From: Acuticoccus sediminis
GTDB taxonomy: Bacteria; Pseudomonadota; Alphaproteobacteria; Rhizobiales; Amorphaceae
Direction: 5' to 3'
Length of the DNA stretch: 64,000 bases
Assembly: GCF_003258595.1 (NCBI RefSeq)
Contig: NZ_QHHQ01000007.1
Span: forward strand, 1-64,000
Shown here: positions 37,432 to 46,499 of the stretch, in pieces
Layout: every line of letters starts with the position of its first letter
Numbering within the stretch: the first letter of the stretch is position 1
Notes under the pieces: generated by a model
The model's database searches: none
What the model was told of the DNA's origin: nothing
Seen by the model: only the letters and a program-made list of their open reading frames with translations
Program-made: the position numbers and the translations under genes

Positions 37432-37809
37432 ATGACGATCATTCGAACCGCATTGACCGCCGCCGTGCTGGCCGTCCTGCCGATCGCCGCCGCGTCGGCC
37501 GCGCCCGGCCCCTCCCAGGCCCGCACAGCGACCATCGAGGGCGGCGTGACGGCCGTGCACTACAACAAGCACGGCAACAAGCACGGCGGCCATCACGGCA
37601 AGAGCCACCATCGCGGCAAGGGTGGCCACCACGGCTACTACAAGCGCCCGCCGCACCGCTACGCGCCGGCCTACTACCCGCGGCACCGCGCCTACGGCAG
37701 CACGACACGCTACGTGAGCCGCAACGGCTGCCGGGTCCGCGTCGTCGAGCGGACGCGCTACGGCAAGCGCGTTCGCGTCGTCAATCGCTGCGGCTACCCC
37801 TACTGGTAA
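37432..37809 (+). CDS. Secreted His/Gly-rich small protein
   Basis: 125 residues with a signal peptide (about 1-24, cleavage near ASAAP) and a mature part starting with repeated Lys-His/Gly-His-His units (NKHGNKHGGHHGKSHHRGKG), then Tyr/Pro/Arg-rich sequence. Two cysteines (NGCRVRV and NRCGYPYW) may form a disulfide in a short C-terminal basic domain. I do not recognise a named family. His clusters suggest metal binding in the periplasm, which is inference. The start is ATG 37432 with GGAGGAC upstream. Confidence 0.8.
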   Translation: MTIIRTALTAAVLAVLPIAAASAAPGPSQARTATIEGGVTAVHYNKHGNKHGGHHGKSHHRGKGGHHGYYKRPPHRYAPAYYPRHRAYGSTTRYVSRNGCRVRVVERTRYGKRVRVVNRCGYPYW

Positions 37810-37861
37810 GCCGCCGCCGGAGCCTAGCCGCGGGGCGAGGCTCGAAAGGGCCGGCCTGGCG

Positions 37862-39418
37862 CTACGCCGCGAGGGCCGCGACGAGGGCCTGCGCGGCGAG
37901 GCGCCCGGTCTGGGCGCCGCCGTTCATGTAGCCGTAGTAGGCTGCGGAATACTGCTCGCCGGCGAAGGCCAGGCGGTCCCGCGCTACGGGGTTCGCGACG
38001 GCCGCGTCCGCGGTCTCGGTCCAGAAGCAGGACGCAAAACGTGTCTTCTGCCCTGGGCCGAGATTGGTGTAGCTCCCGCCGAGCCAGGGGGTGCGCACCC
38101 ACCCGGTGTTGCCGGCGAGGCCTGTGTAGGCCTCCGGCAGGCCGGGAAAGTCACGGCCGAGAGCGGTGAGGGCGTCCGCCACGAAGGCCTCGGGGCCGTA
38201 GCGGTGGATGTCCTCGGTCTGCGCGCCACCGACGAGGAAGGTGACGCCGCTGTTGGTCTTCTCCGGCTGGCGCACGCCGTCGTCCCAGATGACCGAGGCG
38301 GCGATGTCGCTCCACAGGTCGAGGGCGAAGCCGTCCTCGCGCTGCCAGGGGCGGCTGTCGAACCCGGCGAAGACCTTCTCGTTGCGGCCGAGGCGGACCT
38401 CGGCGGCGAAGTTCGGCATCAGCGGCGGGACGGGGACGCGGACGCGCATGCCGCCGATCGCCGGGAACGGGACCGCGAGCACCGTGGCGTCGGCGCCGAC
38501 GCTGCTGCCGTCGGTGAAGGTGATGCGATGGCCCTTGCCGTCCGGCTCGATCAGCGAGGCGCGCTTGCCGCGCTCGATCCGACCGTCGAGCCGCCCGGCG
38601 AGGGCGGTCACGATCCTCTCGCTACCGCCCTCCACCATGAACATCCCGTCGCGGCCGGACGTCAGGTCGACGCTGTCGCCGGCGACGGACGGGAGCGCAG
38701 AGATCAGCCCCAACACCGACGCCTCTCCGGTCTCGACGCCGTACTCCGCACGGACCAGCGCGGCCATCAGGCCGAGCGACTCGCGCGTCAGCTTGTCCTT
38801 GTTCCAGAAGAAATACTCGGCGACCGACATCGCATCGAGCTCGGGCGCGACGGTGGCCCAGTCGGCGTCGAGCCGGGCCGCGTCCTCGGCGAATTGCCGG
38901 GCGAGTGGGGTGAGGGCGTGGGCGAGGTCGGCTTCGTCGATCCGCCCGCCTGCGACGTGGTACGCGGTCTTCGGCGCGGCGACGGCGGCCGCGTTCGCGT
39001 CCACGTTGACGAGGCCGATACCGAGCGCGCGCGCGAGGGCGATCATGTCGGCATGGTCGGAGCTGATGTACTGGCCGCCGAACTCGGTGATGATCCCGTC
39101 GGCGACGAGGCCGACCATGGAGCGGACGCGCCCGCCGACCCGGCCGGACGCCTCGTAGACGACCGGCTCGTGGCCCGCGTTGAGGAGGTGCCACGCGGCG
39201 CTGAGCCCGGCGAGTCCGCCGCCGATGATGGCGACCGTCGCCCCTCCGGCACCGGCGAGGGCCACCGGCGCGTTGCCGGCGACCACCGACGCGGCGGCCA
39301 TGGACTGGAGCATGCGGCGGCGGGTGAGGCCCCCGCCGCTTCCGCGTGGCCGTCCTGCTTCCGCCAGGGCCTCGCCCAGCATCTTGTCGGCACGACGGAA
39401 CACGAGCGAATGCGCCAT
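37862..39418 (-). CDS. Tat-exported flavin monoamine oxidase family protein
   Basis: FAD-dependent amine oxidase family, oxidising primary or secondary amines with release of H2O2. The 518-residue protein has a twin-arginine signal (TRRRMLQSMAAASVVAG, residues 32-48), the FAD Rossmann motif IIGGGLAGLSAAWHL from about 64, the YEASGRVGGRVRS second motif and a C-terminal FAGEQYSAAYYGYMNGGAQTG that closes the FAD site. The substrate is unknown; polyamines or aromatic amines are possible. ATG 39418 was preferred to GTG 39424 because GGGG lies six bases upstream. It is monocistronic. Confidence 0.9.
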   Translation of the reverse strand: MAHSLVFRRADKMLGEALAEAGRPRGSGGGLTRRRMLQSMAAASVVAGNAPVALAGAGGATVAIIGGGLAGLSAAWHLLNAGHEPVVYEASGRVGGRVRSMVGLVADGIITEFGGQYISSDHADMIALARALGIGLVNVDANAAAVAAPKTAYHVAGGRIDEADLAHALTPLARQFAEDAARLDADWATVAPELDAMSVAEYFFWNKDKLTRESLGLMAALVRAEYGVETGEASVLGLISALPSVAGDSVDLTSGRDGMFMVEGGSERIVTALAGRLDGRIERGKRASLIEPDGKGHRITFTDGSSVGADATVLAVPFPAIGGMRVRVPVPPLMPNFAAEVRLGRNEKVFAGFDSRPWQREDGFALDLWSDIAASVIWDDGVRQPEKTNSGVTFLVGGAQTEDIHRYGPEAFVADALTALGRDFPGLPEAYTGLAGNTGWVRTPWLGGSYTNLGPGQKTRFASCFWTETADAAVANPVARDRLAFAGEQYSAAYYGYMNGGAQTGRLAAQALVAALAA

Positions 39419-40004
39419 GGCCACCCCCGCATGGAGCGCGCCACCCGTACCGTGGCCCGCCCACCGTCAGCCAAGGCTAGCTCATGGCCGCCGACCCCTC
39501 AATCGTATCGGTCGACTTTTGCGCACTGTGTGCACAGTCGTGAGCGGCTCTGATGTCGGATATTGCCTGGATGCATCCACGGACCATACCTCATCCGGCG
39601 TGATAGTTCCGCCAGTTCCCTTGGGAGCCCCCGTTCAAAGCCGGTGCCGTGGCGCGTTGTCACGCGATATTGTGCATCGATGCGATCACGCCACCCGTGC
39701 CTGTCGATTCAATTTATGAAGAGCGGGTGACACCGCGTGGGAGACGGCGGGTCGTCACTCGTCGGCCGACGCAGGCGCGGCTTCGTTGTGCGCCGGGTGC
39801 GCCTTCGGCATTCGCCGCCTTTGCCGATCTCGATCCGAGAGGCTGGACGTCGAATTCCGGCGGTCTGGGGGAGTGCGAAGTGAGCCGGGCGCCTTCGGGC
39901 GACGGATCGCGAGGACTGCGGCTCGATTCTCGCGTCGGCGGTTTATCCGCCGACGCCCGTGGCGCGCGTGCCATCGGGAACGGCACGCGGCGCCATGCGG
40001 TGGG
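39419..40004. other. Intergenic region between amine oxidase and leuC genes
   Basis: About 590 bases with no gene that I can support; frames are Arg/Pro/Ala-rich shadows. At 39525-39538 ACTGTG and CACAGT form an inverted repeat with two bases between, about 110 bases upstream of the amine oxidase start, a possible operator. Around 39540-39720 the sequence is less G+C-rich than usual here. The right end is the leuC terminator. Confidence 0.45.
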
Positions 40005-40036
40005 TCCGCCGGCGTCCGCGTCGCGGCGCCGGCGGA
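40005..40036 (-). terminator. Stem-loop terminator after leuC
   Basis: A perfect ten-base stem TCCGCCGGCG / CGCCGGCGGA (40005-40014 with 40027-40036) has an inner CCGCG/CGCGG stem inside its loop. It lies 12 bases beyond the leuC stop. There is no clear U tract. Confidence 0.55.
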
Positions 40037-40047
40037 GAACGGCGATG

Positions 40048-41448
40048 TCAGAGCTTGCGCACGTCCACGAAGTGGCCTGCGACGGCAGCAGCGGCGGCCA
40101 TCGCGGGCGACACGAGGTGCGTGCGGCCCCGGAAACCCTGGCGGCCCTCGAAGTTGCGGTTCGAGGTGGAGGCGCAGCGCTCGCCCGGCGACAGACGGTC
40201 GGCGTTCATGCCGAGGCACATGGAGCAGCCCGGCTCGCGCCACTCGAACCCGGCGTCGATGAAGAGCTTGTCGAGGCCCTCGGCCTCGGCCTGCGCCTTC
40301 ACCAGGCCCGAGCCCGGCACGATCATCGCCGAGACGCTCTCGGCCACCTTGTGGCCGCGGATGACGTCGGCCACGGCGCGCAGGTCCTCGATCCGCCCGT
40401 TGGTGCAGGAGCCGATGAAGACCTTGTCGATGGCGATGTCCGTCATCGGCGTGCCCGGGGTCAGGCCCATGTACTGGAGCGCACGCTCCATCGCCCGGCG
40501 CTTCTGCGGGTCGGTGACGTCGGCCGGGTTCGGCACCGCGCTGTCGATGCTGGTGACGGCCTCGGGCGAGGTGCCCCAGGTGACGATCGGCGGCAGGGCC
40601 GCGGCGTCGAGGCTGATCTCGCGGTCGAAGTGCGCGTCGGCGTCGGACGGCAGCGACCTCCAGTAGGCGAGGGCGTGCTCGAACGCGGTCCCCTGCGGCG
40701 CCTTCGGACGGCCCGCGATGTACTCGAACGTCGTCTCGTCCGGCGCCACCATGCCGGCACGTGCGCCGCCCTCGATGGACATGTTGCAGACCGTCATGCG
40801 GCCTTCCATCGACAGCGAGCGGATCGCGTCGCCGGCGTATTCGATGACGTAGCCGGTGCCGCCGGCGGTGCCGATGGTGCCGATGATCGAAAGCACGATG
40901 TCCTTCGCGGTCACGTGCGGCGGGATGACGCCGTTCACGTTGACGCGGAAGTTCTTGGCCTTGCGCGTCACCAGCGTCTGCGTGGCGAGGACGTGCTCGA
41001 CCTCGGAAGTGCCGATGCCGTGCGCGAGCGCGCCGAACGCACCGTGCGTCGAGGTGTGGCTGTCGCCGCAGACGATCGTCATGCCGGGGAGGGTGAAGCC
41101 CTGCTCGGGACCGACGATGTGCACGATGCCCTGCCGGCGGTCGAGCTCGTCATAGTACTCGATGCCGAAGTCGGCGGCGTTCTGCGCCAGCGTCTCGACC
41201 TGGGTGCGGGACTCGGGATCGTCGATCCCGGCCGAGCGGTCGGTCGTGGGCACGTTGTGGTCGACGACGGCGAGCGTGCGCGTCGGCGCATGGACCTTGC
41301 GGCCGGCGATGCGCAGCCCCTCGAAGGCCTGCGGGCTCGTGACTTCGTGGACGAGGTGACGGTCGATGTAGAGAAGCGCCGTGCCGTCGTCCTGGAGCTC
41401 GACGAGGTGATCGTCCCAGATTTTGTCGTACAGCGTGCGCGGCGCCAT
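40048..41448 (-). CDS. leuC: 3-isopropylmalate dehydratase large subunit
   Basis: Aconitase-family enzyme that isomerises 2- to 3-isopropylmalate in leucine synthesis, together with LeuD. The 466-residue protein has the normal length. The 4Fe-4S ligands are the Cys of GSCTNG and the two of GCSMCLG. Other signatures include [20 protein letters not shown] and [16 protein letters not shown]. The start is ATG 41448, with GGAGACGGGAG upstream. leuD is not adjacent; downstream is a terminator and an empty region. Confidence 0.97.
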   Translation of the reverse strand: MAPRTLYDKIWDDHLVELQDDGTALLYIDRHLVHEVTSPQAFEGLRIAGRKVHAPTRTLAVVDHNVPTTDRSAGIDDPESRTQVETLAQNAADFGIEYYDELDRRQGIVHIVGPEQGFTLPGMTIVCGDSHTSTHGAFGALAHGIGTSEVEHVLATQTLVTRKAKNFRVNVNGVIPPHVTAKDIVLSIIGTIGTAGGTGYVIEYAGDAIRSLSMEGRMTVCNMSIEGGARAGMVAPDETTFEYIAGRPKAPQGTAFEHALAYWRSLPSDADAHFDREISLDAAALPPIVTWGTSPEAVTSIDSAVPNPADVTDPQKRRAMERALQYMGLTPGTPMTDIAIDKVFIGSCTNGRIEDLRAVADVIRGHKVAESVSAMIVPGSGLVKAQAEAEGLDKLFIDAGFEWREPGCSMCLGMNADRLSPGERCASTSNRNFEGRQGFRGRTHLVSPAMAAAAAVAGHFVDVRKL

Positions 41449-41788
41449 GGCTCCCGTCTCCTTTGTTCTTGAACAATCCCAGATGCCAACGCGAGCGCCC
41501 GTTGGCAAGCGTCACGACGCCCTTCGGGCTATAGGACTGCGCGATAGGGCAAAAACGACCGCTCCCGCCCGAAGGGCGGCGCGACCCGTGACGGCCCCGC
41601 CTGCGCGATTTCCGTCCCGAAGCGGGCGGGGCGCCGATGCTACCCTGAATTGCGCGAACGTGCGAGGCCGCGGCGGCGGTCCGCGCCGGCCGGTATCGAT
41701 GCGCGGGGAATCCGTCGCAAGCGGTCGAATCGGCGCCCGCGAACAGGGCGGCGCGCCGTCCGACCTCGCGCCGGGGGCGCGGGCGGTC
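41449..41788. other. Intergenic region between ptsN and leuC
   Basis: About 340 bases. It should contain the leuC promoter and any leader (minus strand) near 41450-41560. I looked for a leucine-rich leader peptide with regulatory hairpins and did not see one. The ptsN end (41700-41788) is a set of GC-rich repeats capable of forming stems. No gene was recognised. Confidence 0.4.
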
Positions 41789-42250
41789 TCAGCTCGCGGC
41801 GACGGGGGCGCGCGTCAGGAGATCGTAGAGCTCGGCCGCGTTCTCGGCGTTGCGCAGCGCGTCGGTCATGCCGGGCTGCTTGATGGTGCGGGCGATCTTG
41901 TTCAGCGCCTTCAGGTGGTCGGCGCCGGCATCCTCGGGCGCCAGAAGCGCGAAGATGAGATCGACCGGCTGGTCGTCGAGGGCCTCGAACTCGATGGGCC
42001 GGGCCAGGGTGAAGAAGAAGGCAGACAGCTTCGGCAGGCCGACGAGCTTCCCGTGCGGAATCGCGATGCCGTGGCCGACACCGGTCGACCCGAGGCGTTC
42101 GCGCTGCAGCAGGGTGTCGAAGACTTCCCGCTCCGGGAGCCCCGTCTGCCGTGCAGCGAGGCTCGCGATTTCTTGGAGGGCCTGCTTCTTGGAGCCGACG
42201 TCCAGACCCTGGACGACGGCCTCAGGAGCGAGCAGGTCGGTTAGTACCAC
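41789..42250 (-). CDS. ptsN: PTS IIA-like nitrogen-regulatory protein PtsN (EIIA-Ntr)
   Basis: Terminal phosphoacceptor of the nitrogen PTS, controlling K+ transport and other processes by its phosphorylation state. The 153-residue protein has the EIIA type 2 fold with the phosphorylated H66 in GIAIPHGKL. The start is GTG 42250, four bases after the hpf stop, which gives MVLTDLLAPEAVV and the normal length. An ATG further upstream would run through hpf and adds a non-family sequence. It is the last gene of the lptB-rpoN-hpf-ptsN series, a widely conserved order. Confidence 0.94.
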   Translation of the reverse strand: MVLTDLLAPEAVVQGLDVGSKKQALQEIASLAARQTGLPEREVFDTLLQRERLGSTGVGHGIAIPHGKLVGLPKLSAFFFTLARPIEFEALDDQPVDLIFALLAPEDAGADHLKALNKIARTIKQPGMTDALRNAENAAELYDLLTRAPVAAS

Positions 42251-42254
42251 AGGA

Positions 42255-42869
42255 TTAATCCGCAGTGGTTTGAGTCGTGTCGGCCGAGCCGGTGCTCGCG
42301 GCGAGCGACGGGTCGATCCAGCCGACATTGCCGTCCGAACGTCGGTAGACGACGTTGTGAGACCCATTTGCGGCATTTCGGAACATGAGCGCTGGGGCAT
42401 CGATGAGATCAAGCTGCAGGACCGCCATCGAGACGGTCATGGTACGAATTTTCGTTGGCGTCTCGGCAACGACGAGGGGCGCGTAGTTTTCCGCAAGCTC
42501 CTCATCCTCGTCGGGCGCGGCGAGAACGGTGTAGTTCGCGACTGCGGCTTCGACGTCCGCCGAGGACGGCCCGGACTTGTGAGCCTTCAGGCGGCGCTTG
42601 TAGCGGCGCAGACGCTTGTCGATCCTCTCGGCGGCCTGCTCGAACGCTTGTGTCGCGTCTCCGGCCGTGGCGGAGGTCTTGAGCACGACGCCCGTGTCGA
42701 GGTGAAGCGTGCAATCCGCCTCGAACCCGGCGCCGGACTTCGAAACGGTCACCTGGCCACTATGGTTCCCGTCAAAGTACTTTCCGACGGACGCGGCGAT
42801 GCGATCTTCGATCCGCTGCCGAAGAGCGTTGCCGACGTCCATGTTTTTGCCAGCGATAGTGAGGGCCAT
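42255..42869 (-). CDS. hpf: Ribosome hibernation promoting factor, long form
   Basis: Binds the 30S subunit in stationary phase and, in the long form, drives dimerisation of 70S ribosomes to 100S. The 204-residue protein has the S30AE/YfiA domain (about 1-105, MALTIAGKNMDVGNALRQRI, and the basic KRLRRYKRRLKAHK) and a C-terminal HPF-long tail (about 140-200, with APALMFRNAANGSHNVVYRR). The start is ATG 42869. It is four bases upstream of ptsN and separated by about 210 bases from rpoN, so it may have its own promoter. Confidence 0.95.
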   Translation of the reverse strand: MALTIAGKNMDVGNALRQRIEDRIAASVGKYFDGNHSGQVTVSKSGAGFEADCTLHLDTGVVLKTSATAGDATQAFEQAAERIDKRLRRYKRRLKAHKSGPSSADVEAAVANYTVLAAPDEDEELAENYAPLVVAETPTKIRTMTVSMAVLQLDLIDAPALMFRNAANGSHNVVYRRSDGNVGWIDPSLAASTGSADTTQTTAD

Positions 42870-43083
42870 GACAATCTCGAATCGTTTCTGTGTCGTCTTC
42901 GACGAACCTTGGGCGGAGACCTTAGCCGGACGATGGCCCGTCGTCTCCGCGACATCAGAAACCAAGACTGTCACGGACACGAGAGCGTCGTTGGCGCCGA
43001 GCCGTGGCGCGGCCTTCTAGGCGCGCCCGACAGTGGTGTCAATGACCGGCGTCCTGTCCGGACAATTTGTGTGAACATGCCCG

Positions 43084-44427
43084 TCACCGGCGGATCCCGG
43101 CCGAGCTGAACGCGTCGTGACGCGCCATTCTCCGCCGCTCCACTGAGGAGGGGATGTTCATCGCTTCGCGGTATTTCGCCACCGTTCGCCGTGCGATCAC
43201 GATACCGCTGTTTTTAAGCGTTTGCACGATCTCGTCGTCGGAGCGCACGTGGGTTGCGGTTTCCGTGTCCACAATGCGGCGAATTTGCGCGCGCACCGCC
43301 TCGGCCGAGACGGCGCCGTCGCCGGCGTCGATCGCCACCGCGAAGAAGGCGCGGAAGGGGAAGACGCCGCGGGGGGAGGCGAGGGCCTTGTTCGAAACGA
43401 CACGGCTGACCGTCGATTCATGCATGCCTATGTCCTGCGCCACCTCGCGCAGGGTGAGCGGCGAGACGTGCTGCGCCTCGCCCTCGAAGAAGGCCCGCTG
43501 GCGCGACACGATGGCCGAGGCGACCTTGACGATCGTGCGCGCCCGCTGGTCGAGGCTGCGCGTCAGCCAGTGCGCCGAGCGCATGCACTGGTTGGCGAAG
43601 GACACCGCGGCGGCGTTGCCCATCGCGGTGACCTCGGCGTGGTAGTCGGCGTCGACGAGGACGCGCGGCAGGCGCTGCGTGTCGAGCGAGACGATGAACC
43701 CGCCCTCGGCCCGCCGGCGCACGATGACGTCCGGCTCGATGGCGACGAGGGGCGTGGTGTCGAATGCGAGGCCCGGCCGCGGGTCGAGGCCGCGCAGCCG
43801 GCCCAGCACGTCGATGACCGCCGCCTCGGAGGCGTTGCAGACGTCGGCGAGGCGCCGCACGTCGCGCTTGGCAACGAGGGCGAGGTTCTCGATGACCTTC
43901 TGGGCGAGGGTGTCGTAGTCGTCGCTGGCGCGCAGCTGCAGGGCGAGGCACTCGCCGAGATCGCGGGCGAAGAGGCCCGCCGGCTCGATCGTTTGGACCT
44001 TGGCGAGGGTGGCGGCGACGTCCGCCGGCGAGACGCCGAGGCCGACGATGGTGTCGTCGAGCGCGTCGCCGGGGAGGCGTCCGTCCGGATCGAGGGAGCC
44101 GATCAGGAAGTCGGCGATGGCGCGCTCTTTGGTGTCGAGCTTGAGGCCGGCGACCTCGCGGCGGCAGTGGTCCGCCAGGGTCTCGCGCACCGGCACCGCG
44201 GCAAACGGGTCGAGCGGGCTCGCCGAGTGCGACACGTCGCGCTTGGGAGCGACGCGGCCGTCGCCGCGCGGAGACAAGGTCAGGAAGGGGTTTTGGTCGA
44301 CTTCTTCACGAACCGCGGCCTCCAGCTCGAGATTGGACATTTGCAGCAGCTTGATGGCCTGCATCAGCTGCGGGGTCATGGCCAATGTCTGTCTTTGCGA
44401 CTGAACGAGCCGGAGAGATGGTGTCAC
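43084..44427 (-). CDS. rpoN: RNA polymerase sigma-54 factor
   Basis: Alternative sigma factor that recognises -24/-12 promoters and needs activator ATPases, controlling nitrogen and other genes. The 447-residue protein has the Gln/Leu-rich region I (SQRQTLAMTPQLMQAIKLLQM), an acidic spacer, the core-binding domain and the DNA-binding part with RpoN box ARRTVAKYRE (412-421). The start is GTG. It lies 63 bases downstream of lptB on the same strand, the usual alphaproteobacterial order. Confidence 0.96.
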   Translation of the reverse strand: MTPSLRLVQSQRQTLAMTPQLMQAIKLLQMSNLELEAAVREEVDQNPFLTLSPRGDGRVAPKRDVSHSASPLDPFAAVPVRETLADHCRREVAGLKLDTKERAIADFLIGSLDPDGRLPGDALDDTIVGLGVSPADVAATLAKVQTIEPAGLFARDLGECLALQLRASDDYDTLAQKVIENLALVAKRDVRRLADVCNASEAAVIDVLGRLRGLDPRPGLAFDTTPLVAIEPDVIVRRRAEGGFIVSLDTQRLPRVLVDADYHAEVTAMGNAAAVSFANQCMRSAHWLTRSLDQRARTIVKVASAIVSRQRAFFEGEAQHVSPLTLREVAQDIGMHESTVSRVVSNKALASPRGVFPFRAFFAVAIDAGDGAVSAEAVRAQIRRIVDTETATHVRSDDEIVQTLKNSGIVIARRTVAKYREAMNIPSSVERRRMARHDAFSSAGIRR

Positions 44428-44490
44428 GATTGTGAAATCCGTTTGGCGCGATCCTTGCTTCCAGATTGATTAAACATCCGGCGGGCTGAG

Positions 44491-45315
44491 TCAAAGCCGG
44501 AATTGCTCACCAAGGTATAACCTCCGCACATCGCGGTTTTCGACGATTTCCTGAGGCGTGCCTTCCGTCAGGACCTCGCCGTTGGCGATAATTGTCGCCC
44601 GGTCGATAAGTCCCAACGTTTCCCGAACGTTATGGTCCGTTATAAGGACACCTATGCCTCGCTGCGTGAGGTGGCGAACCAGCGTCTGAATATCTGCGAC
44701 GGCGATCGGATCGACACCGGCGAACGGCTCGTCGAGGAGCATGAAGTCCGGTTTCGATGCGAGCGCCCGCGCGATTTCGACGCGGCGACGCTCGCCGCCG
44801 GAGAGGGCCGTCGCGGGGGAGCCGGCCAGTCTCGTGAGACCAAATTCCTCGAGGAGCTCGTCCAGGGTCTCGCGCCGGCGCCGTTTGTTGGGCTCCGTCA
44901 GCTCCAGGATCGCCAGCACGTTCTGCGCCACGGTCAGCCCGCGGAAGATGGAAGCTTCCTGCGGCAGGTAGCCGATACCGAGCCGTGCGCGGCGGTACAT
45001 CGGCAGGTGCGTGATGGGGAAGCCGTTGAGCGTGATGGCGCCCTTGTCGGGCTTGATGAGGCCGGTGATCATGTAGAACACCGTCGTCTTGCCGGCGCCG
45101 TTGGGGCCGAGGAGGCCCACCGTTTCGCCCTGCGACAGGTGCAGCGAGACGTCGCGGACGACGGTCCGGCGCCCGTAGGTCTTGGCCAGTCCGGTAACGA
45201 CCAGCCCCTGCGTTGCACCATCGTTCGGCTCGGCCTGTGGTGCCGCGCCGTTGCCCGCGTTAGGTTGGCGCGACGCGCGCCCGGAGCCGGGCCGAGGGAT
45301 GGCAGATTGATCCAT
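44491..45315 (-). CDS. lptB: LPS export ABC transporter ATP-binding protein LptB
   Basis: ATPase of the LptB2FG complex that extracts lipopolysaccharide from the inner membrane. It has Walker A GPNGAGKTT (70-78), LSGGERRRVEIARAL signature and Walker B FMLLDEPFAGVDP, and ends with the NRDVRRLYLGEQFRL typical of LptB. At 274 residues it carries about 35 extra Ala/Pro/Gly-rich residues before the ABC domain, and the ribosome binding site is weak, so the true start may be later. lptA and lptC, often upstream, are absent here; ispZ is divergent instead. Confidence 0.94.
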   Translation of the reverse strand: MDQSAIPRPGSGRASRQPNAGNGAAPQAEPNDGATQGLVVTGLAKTYGRRTVVRDVSLHLSQGETVGLLGPNGAGKTTVFYMITGLIKPDKGAITLNGFPITHLPMYRRARLGIGYLPQEASIFRGLTVAQNVLAILELTEPNKRRRRETLDELLEEFGLTRLAGSPATALSGGERRRVEIARALASKPDFMLLDEPFAGVDPIAVADIQTLVRHLTQRGIGVLITDHNVRETLGLIDRATIIANGEVLTEGTPQEIVENRDVRRLYLGEQFRL

Positions 45316-45412
45316 AGCCAGAATTTTACCGCGTTACGTGTTGCACTGCCCGCGGCACACCGCATCTGGCAATTGCGTTCGGTCGTCAAGGAAGCCCTAA
45401 GATGGAGGTATT

Positions 45413-46051
45413 ATGGCCACGCACCAGAAGGGTAGCGTTCTCAAGCTGATTCTGGAGCTTGGACCACTCGTCACCTTCTTTGCCGTTAACGCGAAGGCAA
45501 ATGACTGGGGGCTCGACGCTTTTGCCCCCTTCCAGGGCCTGAAGCCCGAGACCGTCCCGATCATGGCTGCCACCGCTGCCTTCATGCTCGCGACGGTCGT
45601 GGCGCTGTCGGTGTCGATGGTCGCCTACCGTCGCATCCCTGTCATGCCACTGGTATCGGGCGTCATCGTGATCGTGTTCGGCGGTCTGACGCTCTACCTG
45701 CAGAACGACACGTTCATCAAAATGAAGCCGACGATCGTGAACCTCGTGTTCGCGACGACGCTCCTCGTCGGGCTCTACCTCTTCAAGCGGCCGCTGCTCG
45801 CCATCGTGTTCGACAGCGTGTTCCAGATCGACAACGAGGGATGGTGGAAGCTCACGCTGCGCTGGGGGCTTTTCTTCCTCGTCCTGGCGGCGTTGAACGA
45901 GATCGTGTGGCGCAATTTCTCGACCGACACCTGGGTCACCTTCAAGGTGTTCGGCACCATGCCGCTGACGATCCTCTTCACCGTCAGCCAGCTCCCGCTG
46001 CTGCAGAAGCATGCACTGGAGCAGGAGGCGGAACCGGAATCAGCGGCCTGA
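45413..46051 (+). CDS. ispZ: Inner membrane-spanning protein YciB (septation protein A family)
   Basis: Intracellular septation protein A/YciB family, a multi-pass inner-membrane protein linked to envelope biogenesis and cell division in enterobacteria. The 212-residue protein has about five to six helices and the conserved [12 protein letters not shown] near the start, [17 protein letters not shown] and [22 protein letters not shown]. The start is ATG with GGAGG five bases upstream. It is divergent from lptB. A strong hairpin follows. Confidence 0.94.
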   Translation: MATHQKGSVLKLILELGPLVTFFAVNAKANDWGLDAFAPFQGLKPETVPIMAATAAFMLATVVALSVSMVAYRRIPVMPLVSGVIVIVFGGLTLYLQNDTFIKMKPTIVNLVFATTLLVGLYLFKRPLLAIVFDSVFQIDNEGWWKLTLRWGLFFLVLAALNEIVWRNFSTDTWVTFKVFGTMPLTILFTVSQLPLLQKHALEQEAEPESAA

Positions 46052-46123
46052 TCAGCCACCTGGAGGCGCCGGGCGGGATCGTCCGGACTGCCCAATTCGT
46101 GTGCAGATCGGCCTTGCCCATGG

Positions 46124-46158
46124 GATGCGGCGTGCCGGGTGGCCCGCCACGCCGCATC
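46124..46158. terminator. Bidirectional hairpin between ispZ and DUF1192 gene
   Basis: GATGCGGCGTG (46124-46134) and CACGCCGCATC (46148-46158) form a perfect eleven-base stem, extended inside by CGGG/CCCG around a three-base loop. It sits between convergent genes. There is no U tract, but its stability and position support termination in both directions. Confidence 0.65.
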
Positions 46159-46165
46159 AGGACCC

Positions 46166-46354
46166 CTAGAACTTGAAGACGCTCGCCGCCGCTTCCCGCG
46201 AGCGGTCCTTGGACACGATCTCCCGGTCGATCCGGTCGATCTCGGCCCGACAGGCCGCCTTCAGCTCCTCAAGATCACGCACCGACATGCGGTCCAGGCT
46301 GTCACCCAGGGCATGGGCCCTGCGCGGTGGACGCGGTTCGTCGTCCAGATCCAT
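46166..46354 (-). CDS. DUF1192 family small protein
   Basis: 62 residues, starting with an acidic/basic stretch MDLDDEPRPPRRA and continuing as one long helix (LEELKAACRAEIDRIDREIVSKDRSREAAASVFKF), probably coiled coil. This layout and ending are the hallmark of DUF1192, restricted largely to Alphaproteobacteria and of unknown function. The ATG has GAGGGG about nine bases upstream. Confidence 0.88.
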   Translation of the reverse strand: MDLDDEPRPPRRAHALGDSLDRMSVRDLEELKAACRAEIDRIDREIVSKDRSREAAASVFKF

Positions 46355-46499
46355 GGCGCAATCCCCCTCGTTCAGCGTCGTAGTGCAGTCTGCAACCCCG
46401 TCTGCGCAGGGGGCAAGACCCTGTCGCAAGCCGGGGCAGGCAGCGCTACGTTGATGTAAGGCGGCCCGCGCCGCGATCCACGATACCGGAGGCCTTTCC

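Noticed and set aside
41449-41788. Leucine leader peptide and attenuator upstream of leuC
   Set aside because: No short frame with a run of Leu codons followed by alternative hairpins was found.
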